Shown: piece by piece, positions 11,440 to 24,360 of the stretch
How positions within the stretch are numbered: the stretch's first letter is position 1
Layout of the letters: the number at the start of each line of letters is the position of its first letter
Assembly: GCA_947179485.1 (NCBI GenBank)
Contig: OX359248.1
Span: forward strand, 4,605,501-4,669,500
Direction of reading: 5' to 3'
From: Allacma fusca
Taxonomy: Eukaryota; Arthropoda; Collembola; Symphypleona; Sminthuridae
DNA length: 64,000 nucleotides
Program-made: the position numbers and the translations under genes
Notes under the pieces: model-generated
Told to the model about the DNA's origin: nothing
What the model saw: only the letters and a program-made list of their open reading frames with translations
Database searches by the model: none

Positions 11440-12690
11440 CAGGTATTATAGTACCCAGCACAGGTAAAAACCCGTGTTACTAGTATCGGGCATGTATTAC
11501 CCGGTTACAGTACCCGCCGTATATTTGCGTTAACAGTATAGCCACGCACTATAAGCCTTAAGTGGATTTGCATTTTGTTTGGTTCTAATTGACCAACACG
11601 GACGGCAGTAATTGTCATTTAACCATGCTAACCTAGGCCTGGTATCCTGTTACCCGAATGGGCCCTAAAAAGTAATTTAACCTTCTGGTATTATATGGAA
11701 TACATCTGCGGCGTCGGTTTTGCCTTAAACAAGTAATGAACAAGTATTTCAGAAATATTGCTTGAGGGGACACTGTTTTGACGTCACAGGGTCATCACGG
11801 GACGTCCTGTATGGGAATCGCGGGTACACGAGGTTACACATGTCTTGTGCGGGGCCAGTATTAACATACATTTGTATTTTATCTCCCGCTAGCTCATACA
11901 AACTAAAGTAGTATCGATTGTTTAGCTGAATATAAATCCACCACATAAGAAAAGTAATAACTGAATGTAAAATGCTTTCACAAAAGACAGCAAATGAAGT
12001 TTGTATATTAGAAATATCTATTCGAACACCAAATTCGAGAAAACTTTTGTGGACTTCGAATTGAGATACCACGCAGTCAATGCACTGAGTATGAGCTAGT
12101 TCTGGGAATGGATGTCTAAGTTTTGATTTTTAGTCTGGTCTGGTCGAAGTCAGGGAAGTATTAGAATCGGAATTAAAAATAATGTAAAATTAGGTATTGG
12201 AATTCTAATCAGAATTGGAAAGTAAGTATCGGTATTGGTATTAGAATTTAATGATATTCCGATGAATTCCGATTCCATTTCTGACATTCCATTATACAAC
12301 CAGACATGTGTAACCTCGTGTAGATTTCCCATAAGCGACGTCCCGTGATGACCCTGTGACGTCACCCAAGTGTCGCCTCGGGCTATTTCTGTGTTTTCTG
12401 TGAAATACTGTGTTTAAGGCAAAACCAACGACGCGAATCGTTTCCATATAATACCAGGAGCTTAAATTAATTTTTAGGGCCCATTCGGGTAACAGGATAC
12501 CAGGCCTAGGTTACCATGTTAAAATGACGATTACTGCCGTTTGTGTTGGCCAATTAGGACCAAACAAAATGCAGACCCACTTATGGCTTAGAGTCTGTTG
12601 CTGTACTGTTAATGCAAATATTCGGCGGGTACTGGAACCAGGTAATAAAATACCCGATATTCAAAAATATTAAAGAATTTGTGATTTTCA
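11440..12690. mobile_element. Element with ~400-bp terminal inverted repeats
   Basis: The left arm (about 11440-11860) and right arm (about 12300-12690) are inverted copies sharing 'ggcctggtatcctgttaccc', 'gggccctaaaaa', 'tgacgtcacagggtcatcac' and 'acgaggttacacatgt'. The arms are diverged by substitutions and small indels. The central 440 bp holds TTGGAATT / AATTCCGAT motifs (12155-12285) and no recognisable gene. Superfamily is uncertain; long arms like this occur in MULEs and foldback elements. Confidence 0.65.
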
Positions 12691-12840
12691 CTGCAGCAAT
12701 ATTTTTTAATGCTTGTTAGGCGTCAGTTTATCTTCGTGCTAATGACGTCCAGGCATTTCGCCCGGGTAATACAATACCCGATATTCAAAAACATTGAAGA
12801 ATTCGTGATTTTCACTGCAGCAAAAATTTTTACAACCCGA
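12658..12840. repeat. ~121-bp direct duplication
   Basis: 'atattcaaaaatattaaaga' with 'gtgattttcactgcagcaa' at 12658-12716 recurs at 12779-12838. A related 'aatgcttgttgggcgtc' block also lies at about 11388-11450. These direct repeats overlap the right side of the long inverted repeat element. Confidence 0.6.
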
Positions 12841-13219
12841 ACGCGCTAAAAACCCGGTCTTTAAATGGTTTTAAAACCCGATGAAAACCCGGCCTTTCAG
12901 TAACAATTGAATCCGATGTGAAGCCTTTGTTTACATATTCTATTATATTTACATCATACATATACTATTTATTCCTACTCATCACTTTCAATAAGCGAGC
13001 TCTGAAGGAGCAAAACTTCTTTTAGCTCCGAAAATTTTTGAACATAACAGTCATTGCTATTAGTTGTATTTAAAAAACATGAAAGAATTTATTTCTTCTA
13101 GACAAAAGTGTTTACCCCGTGTTGCCAAATATCCTTTTCATCCCGCAATATTCTTACTTGTGGAGATCGGTTCATTTAAGTAACTGCCAGAATTAAGTAG
13201 TGACAGTTGTGGTTCATGA

Positions 13220-14940
13220 CAGTGCTCGGACTGGGTACAGAAACCGTGTACCCGTACCCATACCCGTACCCGAATATCGGGTACTACAAAATGCTGTACC
13301 TATACCCGTACCCGTACCCGAGTACCCGGGTAAATTATTTCAGTACCCGTACCCGTACCTGAAAATACAATGTAGTACCTGTACCCACAATTTACCCGTA
13401 CCCGTAATGAATCCAAAACCTGTACCCGTACCCGAGTATCTATTGTGTGTACCCGGGTATTACTCGGGTACTGGAAGTTTGGCCGATTTAAAATCCCCGA
13501 CGACATTAGCCTGCCCAGCTGAAAAATTTTAAGTTGTCAATTTTTTGACCTCCATTAAAAGTGTCCGGGATTTTGGGAATTTTCCCTAGGCGTTAAAGAC
13601 ATCCTATTTGAATTTTTTGAAAAAATTATTTAAGGCATTTTGGGATTTTTGTAATAAACACTGACGAAATTCAAATCCTAGTACCCCAAAATAATAACTT
13701 GCTGAATGAAATGAAATGTGTTCTCGCTAATTGAAATCGGGACGGATTCTTTAATACTAAATTCTTCATAACTTGCTTTTCAACTTGGAGAACAAGAAAC
13801 AATTTTTTTTCCGGCTAATCGAACTCTGTGTATAGAAAATGTTATACGGAAAAATTGAATTGATCATAATTTTTCCAAGTCAAATATTGCGGTTTCAGGA
13901 AATAAATGTGGGAGGCAATATTGAATATTCATTTTATATTACAGCTTTATAAAACAAACATTCGTAAACTGTCTCTCACATTTATAAAGCCCGAGACGGA
14001 GATTTTCGAAAAATGCAGGCAAAATAGGACTAAAATGCAACCCCATGGAAGTTTTGAACGCCAAGTTCAGATGTCTGTCAAGTTCTTTTAACATCAAAAT
14101 TATCAAGATTAATCAAAGGGACTGAAATATAAATATTGCGTGCAAGGAATGATATTTTTCATTCTACAATGTTATAAATATTCACCTCAATAAATACTCA
14201 AAATGTCATAAATATCCAGAATTGAAAATGCTCAAATTGTCTGCATAAAATGCCTTTGCGTTTTCAAATGGGGAACCCTGCGTACTTGTAACGTTAAGAA
14301 ATGGACCTGCTAATAAATGTATATTTATTCCGATCTTATCTCGTAATACGTCTTCAAATAATTGTAATGTTACGCTCCCATAGAAGCTAATTAAATTGAA
14401 TCCCAAGAACTTCCCTCTTGAAATTCTTCGTTGATGAGCTTCACTATTTAAGTCGACAAACAGATGATTTCACTGACTCTACGCTCTATTTCTTTATTAG
14501 ATTCCTTGAATGAATTATTAGAAGCGTTAGATTGCAACTACCACGTAATCATAAATGAGACGAAGCCACTTGGCTCTGTCACTAACGCAAGTATCTGTAT
14601 ACTACGAAATAAGCAACTCCACGGTTGGTAGGTCTTATTGTTAGCCATAGTAATCCATTCCATCAGGAATCCTTGAAGTACCCAAAAATACTCGGGTACA
14701 GCGCCCACGGGTACAGGCATTTTACATAGTGATACCCGTACCCATTGGGTACTACCCGATTGCCTCTGAGTGAGTACAAATACCCGTACCCGTACCTGTA
14801 CCCACTTTATTGCCTAAAATAAAGAGTACCCAGGTAGTACCCGCGTACTTGCGAGTACGCAACTTCTGTACCCAGGTAGTACCCATACCTGTACCCGTAC
14901 CCATTTACCCGAGTATTACCCGTACCCAGTCCGAGCACTG
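13220..14940. mobile_element. hAT MITE with TACCCG arrays
   Basis: Terminal inverted repeats CAGTGCTCGGACTGGGTAC / GTACCCAGTCCGAGCACTG are flanked by a perfect 8-bp duplication gttcatga (13212-13219, 14941-14948). Subterminal arrays of TACCCG lie at 13240-13470 and 14690-14935, running on the same strand at both ends. The 1.2-kb interior has no convincing transposase. The terminal dodecamer is shared with the elements at 36948 and (one mismatch) 42464, which use different subterminal motifs. Confidence 0.93.
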
Positions 14941-14949
14941 GTTCATGAC

Positions 14950-15680
14950 ACTAGTCCGAAATAGATTTTTTAAAGCGACCCATTTTATCCTTGATAATGA
15001 TTTTGAACTTAAGTGATTTTATGTCAGTAATGCAATAATTTCATGGTTGAATTTGTGCGATAGAGTGATAATATAAATAGTAACTTAGGAATTCAACGCA
15101 AAGCCGCTCATCAAGGAATTAGAGGATATTTTTATATCCTTCATTCTTTGCTATTGTTGACCTTTTTAAATTTGGAATATTGTTTCCTACTACCTGTGAC
15201 GAACAATTTGATCTCCTCTTACCAGATAGATCCAGACCAAAACTTTGATCTGGATCAAAAGTTGACAATTTGAAATTTTTGTTTTGAACTTTGTTCCAAA
15301 TTTATGCCACATCAATAAATCTATTCCAAAATGTCGGACCAGGAAGTTAATACCATTCCTGTAGTAGGAGCATAACGGAAAATTCGGTTGTAGCAAATTA
15401 TAAACTCGTTAGGTTTGTGCACGCTGATACTATTGAAAAGAATGCAACAGAGTATTGAAACTTCCACCAAAGGAGTTTATTTCAGGACATTAATATTCCC
15501 ATTAAATATAATTACATTGTTTGAAGAAACATTTACTTCAAAGAATTCACAGCCTCAAAAGGTCCCTTTGGTCGGGTCCAACAGATGGACCAGGCAATGT
15601 ACTTCTAAACCAGTAAATCTATGGGATAATGTTCCTTGGACCAAGATTGTGGAACAGATCTTGCTTGGACCTGACCAGAC
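14950..15680. other. Unassigned; GGACC / GGTCC-rich stretch
   Basis: Between the two hAT MITEs, 15190-15310 and 15560-15680 are enriched in 'ccagacc', 'ggtccaaca', 'ggaccag' and 'cttggacc' motifs. This may be another array-ended element interrupted by the MITE at 15681. No termini were resolved and no gene was seen. Confidence 0.3.
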
Positions 15681-16248
15681 CAGACATGTCCAGCCTTCGA
15701 AGGCTAGCCTCCAATGAAGGCTTCATTGAAGGCGGAATGTCAACTTTCCAGAGAGTTGGGAAGGGAAGGCGGGAAGGCTGAATTAATTCGGGAAGGCTGA
15801 AGAAAGCCTTCCTATTATTAACAGAAAACTGAAGGCGAAGGAAGGAAGTATGTAAAGTAGCCCTCTGCTACATAGAAGGCTTCGCGCATACAATTAGCTA
15901 CCTTAGAGATACTACAATGAGAGTGTACTAAAAACACTATAAATGCACAATGAGGCTTACTTCATTGATTCTGATTTTAATAAACGAACTTAATTGAGTA
16001 AATTGTATCGCTGATTTTCAAGTGTTTTACCTGCAAAGAGGTTGTTTAAATGCATTGCTATGATATTTCGTGTTATGAAGGCTGAATAAGAAGGAAGGTT
16101 GGAGGCATTAAATTAATAAGTAAAATAGGGCTGAAGGAAGGCAAAATATTTTGAAGGCTTCCTTTAACAGAAGGATGAAGGAATGCGTTTTTTTCAAAAA
16201 ATTGCCTTCGAAGGTTTGAAGGAAGGCAATTTCATTTGGACATCTCTG
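15681..16248. mobile_element. hAT MITE with GAAGGC arrays
   Basis: Terminal repeats CAGACATGTCCA / TGGACATCTCTG (one mismatch) lie inside a perfect 8-bp duplication gaccagac (15673-15680, 16249-16256). GAAGGC motifs fill both subterminal zones (15695-15850, 16075-16225), mostly on the same strand. No coding capacity. Confidence 0.88.
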
Positions 16249-17084
16249 GACCAGACCGAAAATCAAAGAACATATTCAACCATTCCCGTAGCTAGTTAAC
16301 CCTTACCGCCCGAAGTGTGGTGCCATGGCATCACACTTTTTAAATAATTAATTAGTAAGCCCTATGAACAATTGCTTTGGGATTTCAAATAAAAATGTAA
16401 TGAAGTAGAGTAATACTATTAAATTTGCATGAAAACCCCCCCATAAATGAGCTAATATAGTACAAATATAGAAAAATCCACTGATCGGGCCTCATCCGAA
16501 GAGATTACATTATGAGTCATCCCCAAATGACGTTGTGTCAATGGTATGACGTCAGCTTTTAGCAGTCATGGGCGTTACTATCTTCCTACGGCTCCATTTC
16601 CTCTACTATTATAATATTTGGTGCATCAGTTTAAAATCCCACTTAATGTTGCAATTAGTGCATGAAAGTAAAAATTTGGTCGAAGATATTAGATTGTATT
16701 TTGAATGGAGCACGGAGTTCATTTTATAGAACTTGAACTTGATCATAACTTATAAAATTACTAAAACGTTTTGGACCCGCTTTCAAGTAATTGATAAGAC
16801 GGTACCAATGTAATCGTGGAGGTGCGATAAGAGAAAATCTTGCGGCATCTATGTGATTGTGGGATGTCGGCAGGATAAAATGCAGGGGCATTGGACTTGA
16901 TGAAGGACTAAAACATTGAATCTACTAAATTTTATTCCAGATTTTCTCAGCACTACCCTAGGAGTGCAACATACATCCTACTTACTAACATGTGTAGGAC
17001 AATAATACGAGTGCAAGTGCTTTTCTTGCACACATTTCTGAGAAAATTCTGAAGTACCCAAGAAAGCCATTGTTTTAAATGTCG

Positions 17085-17940
17085 GCTCCTGAATAGTAAT
17101 CAATGATAATTGAAAGTAAACACTGGAGTCTAATTTATTAATTTACATAATTAAGAGGTTAACAGTAATATAATTGGCCTATGCACGTTAGTGTTGCACT
17201 CATCTGTTATGTAACCATCAGTTATATTCATGACTATTTGTCGCCGTTAATTTTTTCTTAAACAATAATAATTCGTAAGACTGCTCGTAGTTCATCTATG
17301 GCATCATGTTTATTATCAGTAAAAATTATCCTTGCAGGGAATAATAAGTTGCGTTTAAACTTCTTGCTATCTTCAGAACAGGTGAAGAAAACAATCGCTT
17401 CTGCTCGTTTTTTAATGGAACGAGAGCCTCGAGTATCAAGAACACATTTATAAAACAATAAGTCGGAACCTTTAATAAATAAAGATTGAATAATTACTGT
17501 TCAAAGCACGAAAACAGTACAGGAACTATTCTCGACCACTAGATATCCAGAATGCGAATTTAATGCCGATACAATCAAAACAACAACAAGTTATCAATAA
17601 TATTGATTCACTCCGAATACTATTTTTGCCGGGATGCAATGTTGCCACTGATTGCACAATGCTTACATCGGTTTTCATTTATTTATTTTATTTTTATATT
17701 CAAGTTATATTCAAACTTTATTCAAGTATTTATATTCAATGTACTTGAATTTGACTTGAATTTGCCATCAAGAAATAAATTACTAACTTGAACTTAATGG
17801 AACTTGAACTTCAAAATTCACATTGTAATTTCACTTGAACATGGTGTTCAAGCTTCCATTTATAAAATTTCCTTCAATTTACGTGACTTGAACTTGATAC
17901 GCACGTGAACTGTTTAAGTTATACTTGAACTTCAATAGCC
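17085..17940 (-). mobile_element. CAAGTT-array unit, copy 2
   Basis: The reverse complement matches 545-812 and 1552-1830 and lacks the hAT MITE found in that copy. CAAGTT / AACTTG motifs fill 17700-17940. On the minus strand, near 17680-17630, the translation gives a CKHC finger-like start; 17460-17258 is a 66-codon open stretch of unknown nature. It is decayed and no termini were seen. Confidence 0.5.
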
Positions 17941-18218
17941 CTTAGGATTTAATTCTTGTACAGGAAAAACTCGATATAACGGATTCCCAGGGGACCGGTA
18001 AAATTTGTCCGCTATACAAAATTTCCGTTGTATGCACATAACGGATTTTATCCGTTATATAATTTCCGAAATGACAAATAAGTCTTATTAGGAATATTGA
18101 GTTAAATTCATCGAAATACGACATGGAAACACCAGACTAATAATATAATAATTATTCAACTGTAGAGACATTGAATTGATTGAATATAGAAGTATAATAA
18201 TTTAATATTCATCTACAC

Positions 18219-19464
18219 CAGGCCTGGCCTCAAGTTCGGTTCAACTCATGATTCGCACTTGAACTTGACCCGAACTTGATTATATCACCATAATTAAGAT
18301 CCGAACTTGAACTTGATTTTTTAAAAGTAGGTACGAACCGGAGTAATCAAGTTCACATAATCAAGTTAATTTCGGCGAACTTGACCATGAATGGAACTTG
18401 ACCATGAACTTGACCATGAACTTGACCATGAACTTGACCACGAACTTGACCATGAACTTGACCATGAACTTGACCATGGACTTGAATTTCTAGTTATAGT
18501 GTTGTATGTATACTTATAATTAGAAAGGCTAACAAATTACCTGAGATCTAATTTCCATTTATTTTTTAAAATTGAATATCAAAATTTAGAAGTAATGATT
18601 GATAAAACTTATAATAAGAGAATATAAAAATAACTAGATTTCCCGTAGAATTTTTTGAATGATGCATGGATTTCATCAAAATTGGTTTGAGATTTGAATT
18701 TCAACCATCCCTTCAAGCACAGACAAACACAAATGCTGTCTTCTAACATTCTTTTAGGAGTTAGTAGGTCTGTGCCAGGACAACTGAAACAGGTATATAT
18801 ATATATTTGAATACACTTACGAGCAGTGTTTGCAGCTGAATGGTTTTTGTAGAATCGCAAAATGTGAAATGCTTGTGGACCTTAGGTCATTTTTTCCGGC
18901 TACTTGATGCAGTTAGACTTCCAGGATCAGCATCTTCTTTGCACTGTTGAGACTTTTCAGATGTGCTCATTTTCCAGTTGTTTTTAAAATAATATGATTA
19001 TTCAAAAATTTAAATCAAGTTAAAATTGACAAGATGTTGTGAAGAAGAAAATGCAACAGGATTTAGCTTGTAATATTTGAGCGGGGAGCACGTTCCTCGT
19101 TGAAAACACAGAAATACCGGTCTAGCATTTGCACGCGAAAACGCTGTGATTTAAATTAGCGTTTAGTTTACAGCTTCAGCAAGGACATCTGCATAAGAAC
19201 GATTATCTATAGCGTATTATATGAATATAAGAACTTGACCATGAAAAGTCAAGTTCATGTTCATGGTTTTGGGGTTATGTGATCCGAACTTGATCATGAT
19301 ATTGATGTCAAGTATATAATGAAGACCTGACCATGAACTTGATTCGAGCCTTAAAATCAAGTTCAAATTTCATGTTGACCCGAACTTGAGATTTCAGTGT
19401 CAAGTTCAAATTAACTTGTAACCCGAACTTGTCAAGTTTTACTTGAACTTGAATGCCAGGCCTG
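18219..19464 (-). mobile_element. hAT element with AACTTGA arrays
   Basis: Terminal repeats CAGGCCTGGC / GCCAGGCCTG lie within a perfect 8-bp duplication atctacac (18211-18218, 19465-19472). AACTTGA / AACTTGACCATG arrays fill 18230-18490 and 19230-19455, mainly on the same strand. A transposase C-terminal remnant lies between them on the minus strand. It is inserted in the pogo-like MITE 17961-20014. Confidence 0.93.
18625..18860 (-). pseudogene. hAT transposase C-terminal remnant
   Basis: The minus-strand translation includes a segment reading TDLLTPKRMLEDSICVCLCL followed by KGWLKF. This matches the end of the hAT dimerisation region (…RxxLxxxxxxxLxxLKxWLKF). Only this tail remains, so the element once encoded a transposase and is now non-autonomous. 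The stretch just upstream is not recognisable. Confidence 0.6.
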
Positions 19465-20346
19465 ATCTACACGCAAAAACTTAGTTATTGGTTGTTGGGC
19501 TTTTATCATTTCGGTCTATTTTTACGTGAACACTTAAAAAATTTCTTTCAAATATCATTCTCTCTGGTTGATAGAGCACGATTTTTTCATACTTGAGTTT
19601 GAGAGTTCCCACTTTGAATTTCAAATATTATACTTGCTTTTTCTCCAAAATTTAAACTCGGTTTGATTTTTCGGACATTTTAACACTAAACAAATTGCAA
19701 GACATAAATCCAAACTAAATAGATGAAACATGCAAGTTTTCAAGAACTCTTCAATTCATTCAACCAAAATGTATGTGCAACGATTTATAGACTATTTTGT
19801 AATAAATTTCCGCCTAAAATCCGTTATATGCATGAAAAATGTTTCCAAAGGGCTTCAAAGTGTGTCCGTTATAACTAATTTTCCGGTATACAAATGTCCG
19901 GTGTATGCAATATTTTTAGCATTTGTTATATAGGAGCATTGCTGGGACAACTAAATCTGTCCGGTGTAACTAAATTTCCGTTGTAGAGCCACCCGTTATA
20001 TCGAGTTTATCCTGTATATGACTTCTGGACACTATTTCACACTAATTGTGCAGTAACCGAACCAGTAATGAAACTAGCAGTAAAAATGTATGTATATCAG
20101 CTGCAAAGAATGTGAAATCATTTATGAATGCAAAACCAGTACGACATTACTGTTCACCTTTAATACTGCAATAATATATGCAAATGTCCTTTTTGAAGTA
20201 CAAATTATTTAAATACTCGTAATAAAAGCGTGCTCCAAATTAATACGTATCACAACGTTTGGCTTACAGTAACCATTCTAAGCATTGCACTTGGTTTTGC
20301 TGTACTCAAAATAAAAATAAAGGGCAGAGTCAAAGATATTGTTGCA

Positions 20347-23300
20347 ATGGCAGGACGTAGTTTAAGACCCCGAAAGGCAGTTAATTACACCTGTCTAAAC
20401 CAAAGTGGAACATTGAGTGATTCAACTGATGATGAGGATCACGAAAGTGAGGGTGTATTTACCGAAGAAGCTCAAGTTGAAGACGCCATTTTATCTTCAA
20501 GAGAGGTAGGTAGTAGAAAATGTGTAAAATTAAATAACTGGAAGAATTCTGCTATTAGAATATTTACCCGGACTATCGGTATGTGCTTATAAAATTCTGT
20601 TTAACAGGACGAGGATCCAGACCTTGAAGAAACAGGAAATGTTTTTGCTGGACGTGATGGAACTCAATGGACCACAAGAGTGCCCAGAGCACCTTTAGAT
20701 GCTTGGAGATTTAGTTTGCAAGACTTTCAAGACGGGCCGAAAAATGAAGCCAATGTCCCTGAAAACAAAAATCGAACGAAATTGGACTTCTTCAAATTAA
20801 TGATCAGCCACGATACTACAAAAATTATTTGCAATTGGACGAACAAATGGGCTCATTTTTGTGTCAGAAATTGGAATAAGAATCATCCAACTGGGAAGCC
20901 AAGACTTTGGCGTGATGTAACTGTGACGGAGATTTTAGGATTTTTTGGTCTGATTCTACTGGGTGGCGTTGAAAAAGCCAAAAAGAAACCCTGGACTGAA
21001 ATGTGGACCAAAAATGAAAAAGTAAGTAGCATCATAATAAACAATCTGTAATATTATAAATATGAGGTTTAGGAGTATAAAAATAAATTGTATAAACAGC
21101 TCAAACGAAACTATTATGTAAATATAATTCTTCTGATAGGCTAACAAACTACTATTATTGACAACGGATACAGAAAATGTACACATAAATTGACAAGGTA
21201 TTCATGTAATTAATTGATGCAAACTCATAAAACTAGTAAAAACCTTTTATTTTCCCCATTTCGGTAATAAATGATAATATGTAGTGAATATCAATCGCTT
21301 TCAAATTTGTGACTAAGAGTTGCGTTTGTATTTCTCCTGATGTAACCACATAAATAAGCACTAATATATGAGCACTAAATAAGCACATGTGTTCATACGA
21401 TAATTATAATTAAAATAGGAGTGGATTTTGCAGTTCATTTTACATCATTCTGAATCATAGCAAACCGGTTAATCATATACAAAACTAATTTTAAACCTGT
21501 TTATCGGTCATTGCATGAACTACTGAATAGTATTTTAACACAATACATCTTTATAGACAGATTTGTTGCAAAATTCATTTGTAAAGCATGGAGTTACAAT
21601 AATGAACTTCATAAAATAAAAAACCTAAACTTGCTTTTATTATGTCTAGTTAAAGTTAGTGTGTATAGTGTGTGTAAGTACTAAATTGGGCCACATGATT
21701 AGTATACATTATTACAAACATTTCACACATGTCGACTTAATTCTTTTTTTGCAGTACAGAAATCCCGCTTTTGTGGCTACTATGTCCAGAGATCGATTTT
21801 TTAGTTTGATGAGTGTCATTAGATTTGATGACGCAATTGAAAGACATAGATTATCAAATCTTCCGAGATCATCCAATAGCATTGAAGACAATGACAAACT
21901 GGACCCAATAAGGAAAGTGTTTGAGGCCATAACATCTATATTTGCGGAACTGTACACTCCTGCTGCCAAGCTTTGCATAGATGAGCAGCTTGTTAGATTT
22001 CGAGGAAAATGCCCGTTCAGAGTCTACCTTCCATCAAAACCAGGCAAGTATGGAATTAAGATTTGGGCACTTGTAGATAATACCTCTGGTTATATCCTCA
22101 AGCTTATTGTCTACACAGGGAAAGAAGGAAATCAACGAGAGGTAAGATTTCAATTTTTAATTGACATGATGGTTTAGCTTACATATCATGTTTCAACTCT
22201 AGTTATTTCTTGAGGTGTTAAGTTACATAATAATAACATACTACATTAACTTGCAAAATATACTGGCTTTAACACTACTACGTTCTTCTTAAATGCGTGT
22301 ACAGTTTAATTTATGTAAATTACAGATTGGTCTAGGCAAGAATGTAGTATTAAAACTTGTAAAGCAGTATGAAGGAACGTGCAGGGGAATTATCGCTGAT
22401 AATTTTTTCACTTCAATGGCATTGGTGACGGAATTGGTGGCTTTGAAGCTTACATACTGTGGAACATTGCGTAAAAACAAATTAGAAGTTCCGAATTACA
22501 TTCGGACACTACCAAAAATCTACCAAAGTCTAGCACGTTTTTATTCAATGAGGATCATACGGTTACCCTTGTGCGACACAATTCTCAGAAAAATAATTTT
22601 GTACTACTGCTGTCATCAGCGCATTTCGACAATGATAGGCTATCTGTTCCATACAAAAAAGGACAATTTGATCTACCAATAATAATAGATTATTACAACA
22701 GTAATAAATTTGGTGTGGATACGGCAGATCAAATGATAGGCAACTACAGGGGTCAGTATCCATCGAAACGCTGGCCTATGAAGGTACATATTTGTCTAAC
22801 ATTTATTTATTTATTACATTGTTAATTAATAAAAACTTTAAAATGTTCTTAAACTTTCAGTTGCTAGTTCACCTATTGGATTGTGTGGCACTTAACGCGT
22901 GCATTATTTGGACCAGAAATTCCCCATTATGGAATAATGCACACAAATCGTCTAGACGAAAATTTATTAGGGAACTAGCCAATGAGCTAATTACTCCCCA
23001 GATTCAAAACCGAGCTACTACTGTTGCCAATCTTCCAGGCCACACTCGGAGTGCAATGAAAATAATGGGCATTGACACACAAACTAGTGAGACTACTTTA
23101 CTTAAGTGTTGGTTGTATATATTATGATTTAAACTTTAAACTTTTCCTGCTATAGATATTCGTCAAATCCAGCAGCAATCCGGAGATGATCCTGGTCAAC
23201 GTCTTCAAGGCAGGTGTTCCTTTGATCCCGGACCAGTCAGACAAAAGAAAGTCAGCCGAAGGAAGTGTAAGAAATGCGAGGCTTGGATTTGTGAAGAACA

Positions 23301-23476
23301 CTGGAGACTGCTTTGTCCGACATGCTTTGAAGTAATTTATTTAACATTTTTTAAATATTTCTCAAACTTTAACGCATTATTGCAAATTAATTTTTGTGGA
23401 TCCATTTCAGCTGTACAGTGCAAATCAGCTTATTTCCAACGTGTCTCCGAATACCAGTGCAGCATCTGATGAGTAG
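20347..23476 (+). CDS. piggyBac transposase (DDE_Tnp_1_7), seven exons, frameshifted
   Basis: Exons by GT/AG and phase: 20347-20505, 20608-21021, 21755-22141, 22326-22783, 22861-23086, 23156-23331, 23411-23476. An acidic N-terminus precedes the core. The three catalytic aspartates appear in the contexts LCIDEQLVRFRGK (exon 3), IIADNFFTS (exon 4) and KFGVDTADQM (exon 4). Exon 6 encodes the C-terminal Cys-rich zinc-binding tail (CKKCEAWICEEH...CPTC). Exon 4 is 458 nt instead of the 459 that phase requires. The reading frame shifts near 22515-22525 in an A run, so one base is missing, by mutation or assembly error. With that base the product would be about 628 residues, normal for PGBD4-like transposases. 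The TTAA-bounded ends favour a transposon gene over a domesticated one. Confidence 0.85.
21022..21754. other. Long second intron of the piggyBac gene
   Basis: Starts GTAAGT at 21022 and ends ...TTTTTTTGCAG at 21754. At 733 bp it is the longest intron of this gene. It is AT-rich with no recognisable inserted element. Confidence 0.6.
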
Positions 23477-23589
23477 GGGTGCAGTAGTCAAAACCTTTTC
23501 TTGAAAATGAATTATAATGAATTATAACGTTCAATTTGTTCGAAATGTTTCAAGTAATAGTCTTTGTGCGTCATTTATTGTCCTTTTTA

Positions 23590-24360
23590 AAGTAACATTA
23601 TCAAACCATTTTCAAGTCAATTTTCAAGTCATTTTTAAGTCATTTTCAAAAAGTCATTTCCAAGTCAAAGTTATTTTCAAGTCAAAGTCAGTTTCAAGTC
23701 AGTTATTTCCAGGTCAGTTATTTTCAAGTCAAAGTCAGTTTCAAGTCAGTCATTTCCAAGTTAAAGTCATTTTCAAGTCAAAGTTATTTTCAAGTGAGTC
23801 AGTTTCAAGTCAAAGTCATTTTCAAGTCAGTCATTTTCAATTCAAAGCCATTTTCAATTCAGTCATTTTCAAGTCAAAATCAGTTTCAAGTCAAAGTCTG
23901 TTTCAAGTCAAAGACAGTTTCAAGTCAAAGACAGTTTCAAGTCAAAGTCAGTTTCAAGTCAGTTATTTTCAAGTCAGTCATTTCCAGGTCAGTTATTTTC
24001 AAGTCAAAGTCAGTTTCAAGTCAGTTATTTTCAAGTCAAAGTCAGTTTCAAGCCAGTCATTTCAAAGTTAAAGTCATTTTCAAGTCAAAGTTATTTTCAA
24101 GTGAGTCAGTTTCAAGTCAAAGTTATTTTCAAGTGAGTCAGTTTCAAGTCAAAGTAAGTTTCAAGTCAGTCATTTTCAATTCAAAGCCGTTTTCAATTCA
24201 GAGTCATTTTTAAGTCAGTCATTTTCAATTCAAAGTCATTTTCAAGTCAAAATCAGTTTCAAGTCAAAGTCAGTTTCAAGTCAAAGTCAGTTTCAAGTCA
24301 AAGTCAGTTTCAAGTCAAAGTCATTTTCAAGTCAAAGGGATTTTTAAGTTTTTGCGACTT
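23590..24360. repeat. TCAAGTCAAAGTCAGTTT array
   Basis: An imprecise tandem array, roughly 17 bp ('tttcaagtcaaagtcag') with 12-bp variants, starting about 115 bp after the piggyBac stop codon. Forward frames are open because the motif lacks stops; they are not genes. Its position inside the piggyBac element makes it a subterminal-side array comparable with those in the hAT elements. Confidence 0.85.

Larger units (their letters stand above)
17961..20014. mobile_element. pogo/Tigger-like MITE (interrupted)
   Basis: Terminal inverted repeats CAGGAAAAACTCGATATAAC / GTTATATCGAGTTTATCCTG are flanked by TA dinucleotides (17959-17960, 20015-20016). CAGxxAAACxxCGATATAACG-type ends are typical of Tc1/mariner-superfamily pogo/Tigger elements. 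Repeated 'ccgttatat' / 'gtccggtgtat' motifs lie inside both ends. No transposase frame is visible. Removing the nested hAT MITE leaves about 800 bp. Confidence 0.85.

Noticed and set aside
13200..13532. Open frame rich in VPVPVPEY
   Set aside because: Translation of the TACCCG array of a hAT MITE.
18609..18660. Full host-gene status for the minus-strand open frame at 18609-18860
   Set aside because: The recognisable part is a hAT dimerisation tail inside a bounded hAT element, so it is a transposon remnant.
23517..24213. Open frames rich in FKSKSVSSQ over the TCAAGTCAAAGTC array
   Set aside because: Same reason: stop-free tandem motif, overlapping in two frames.
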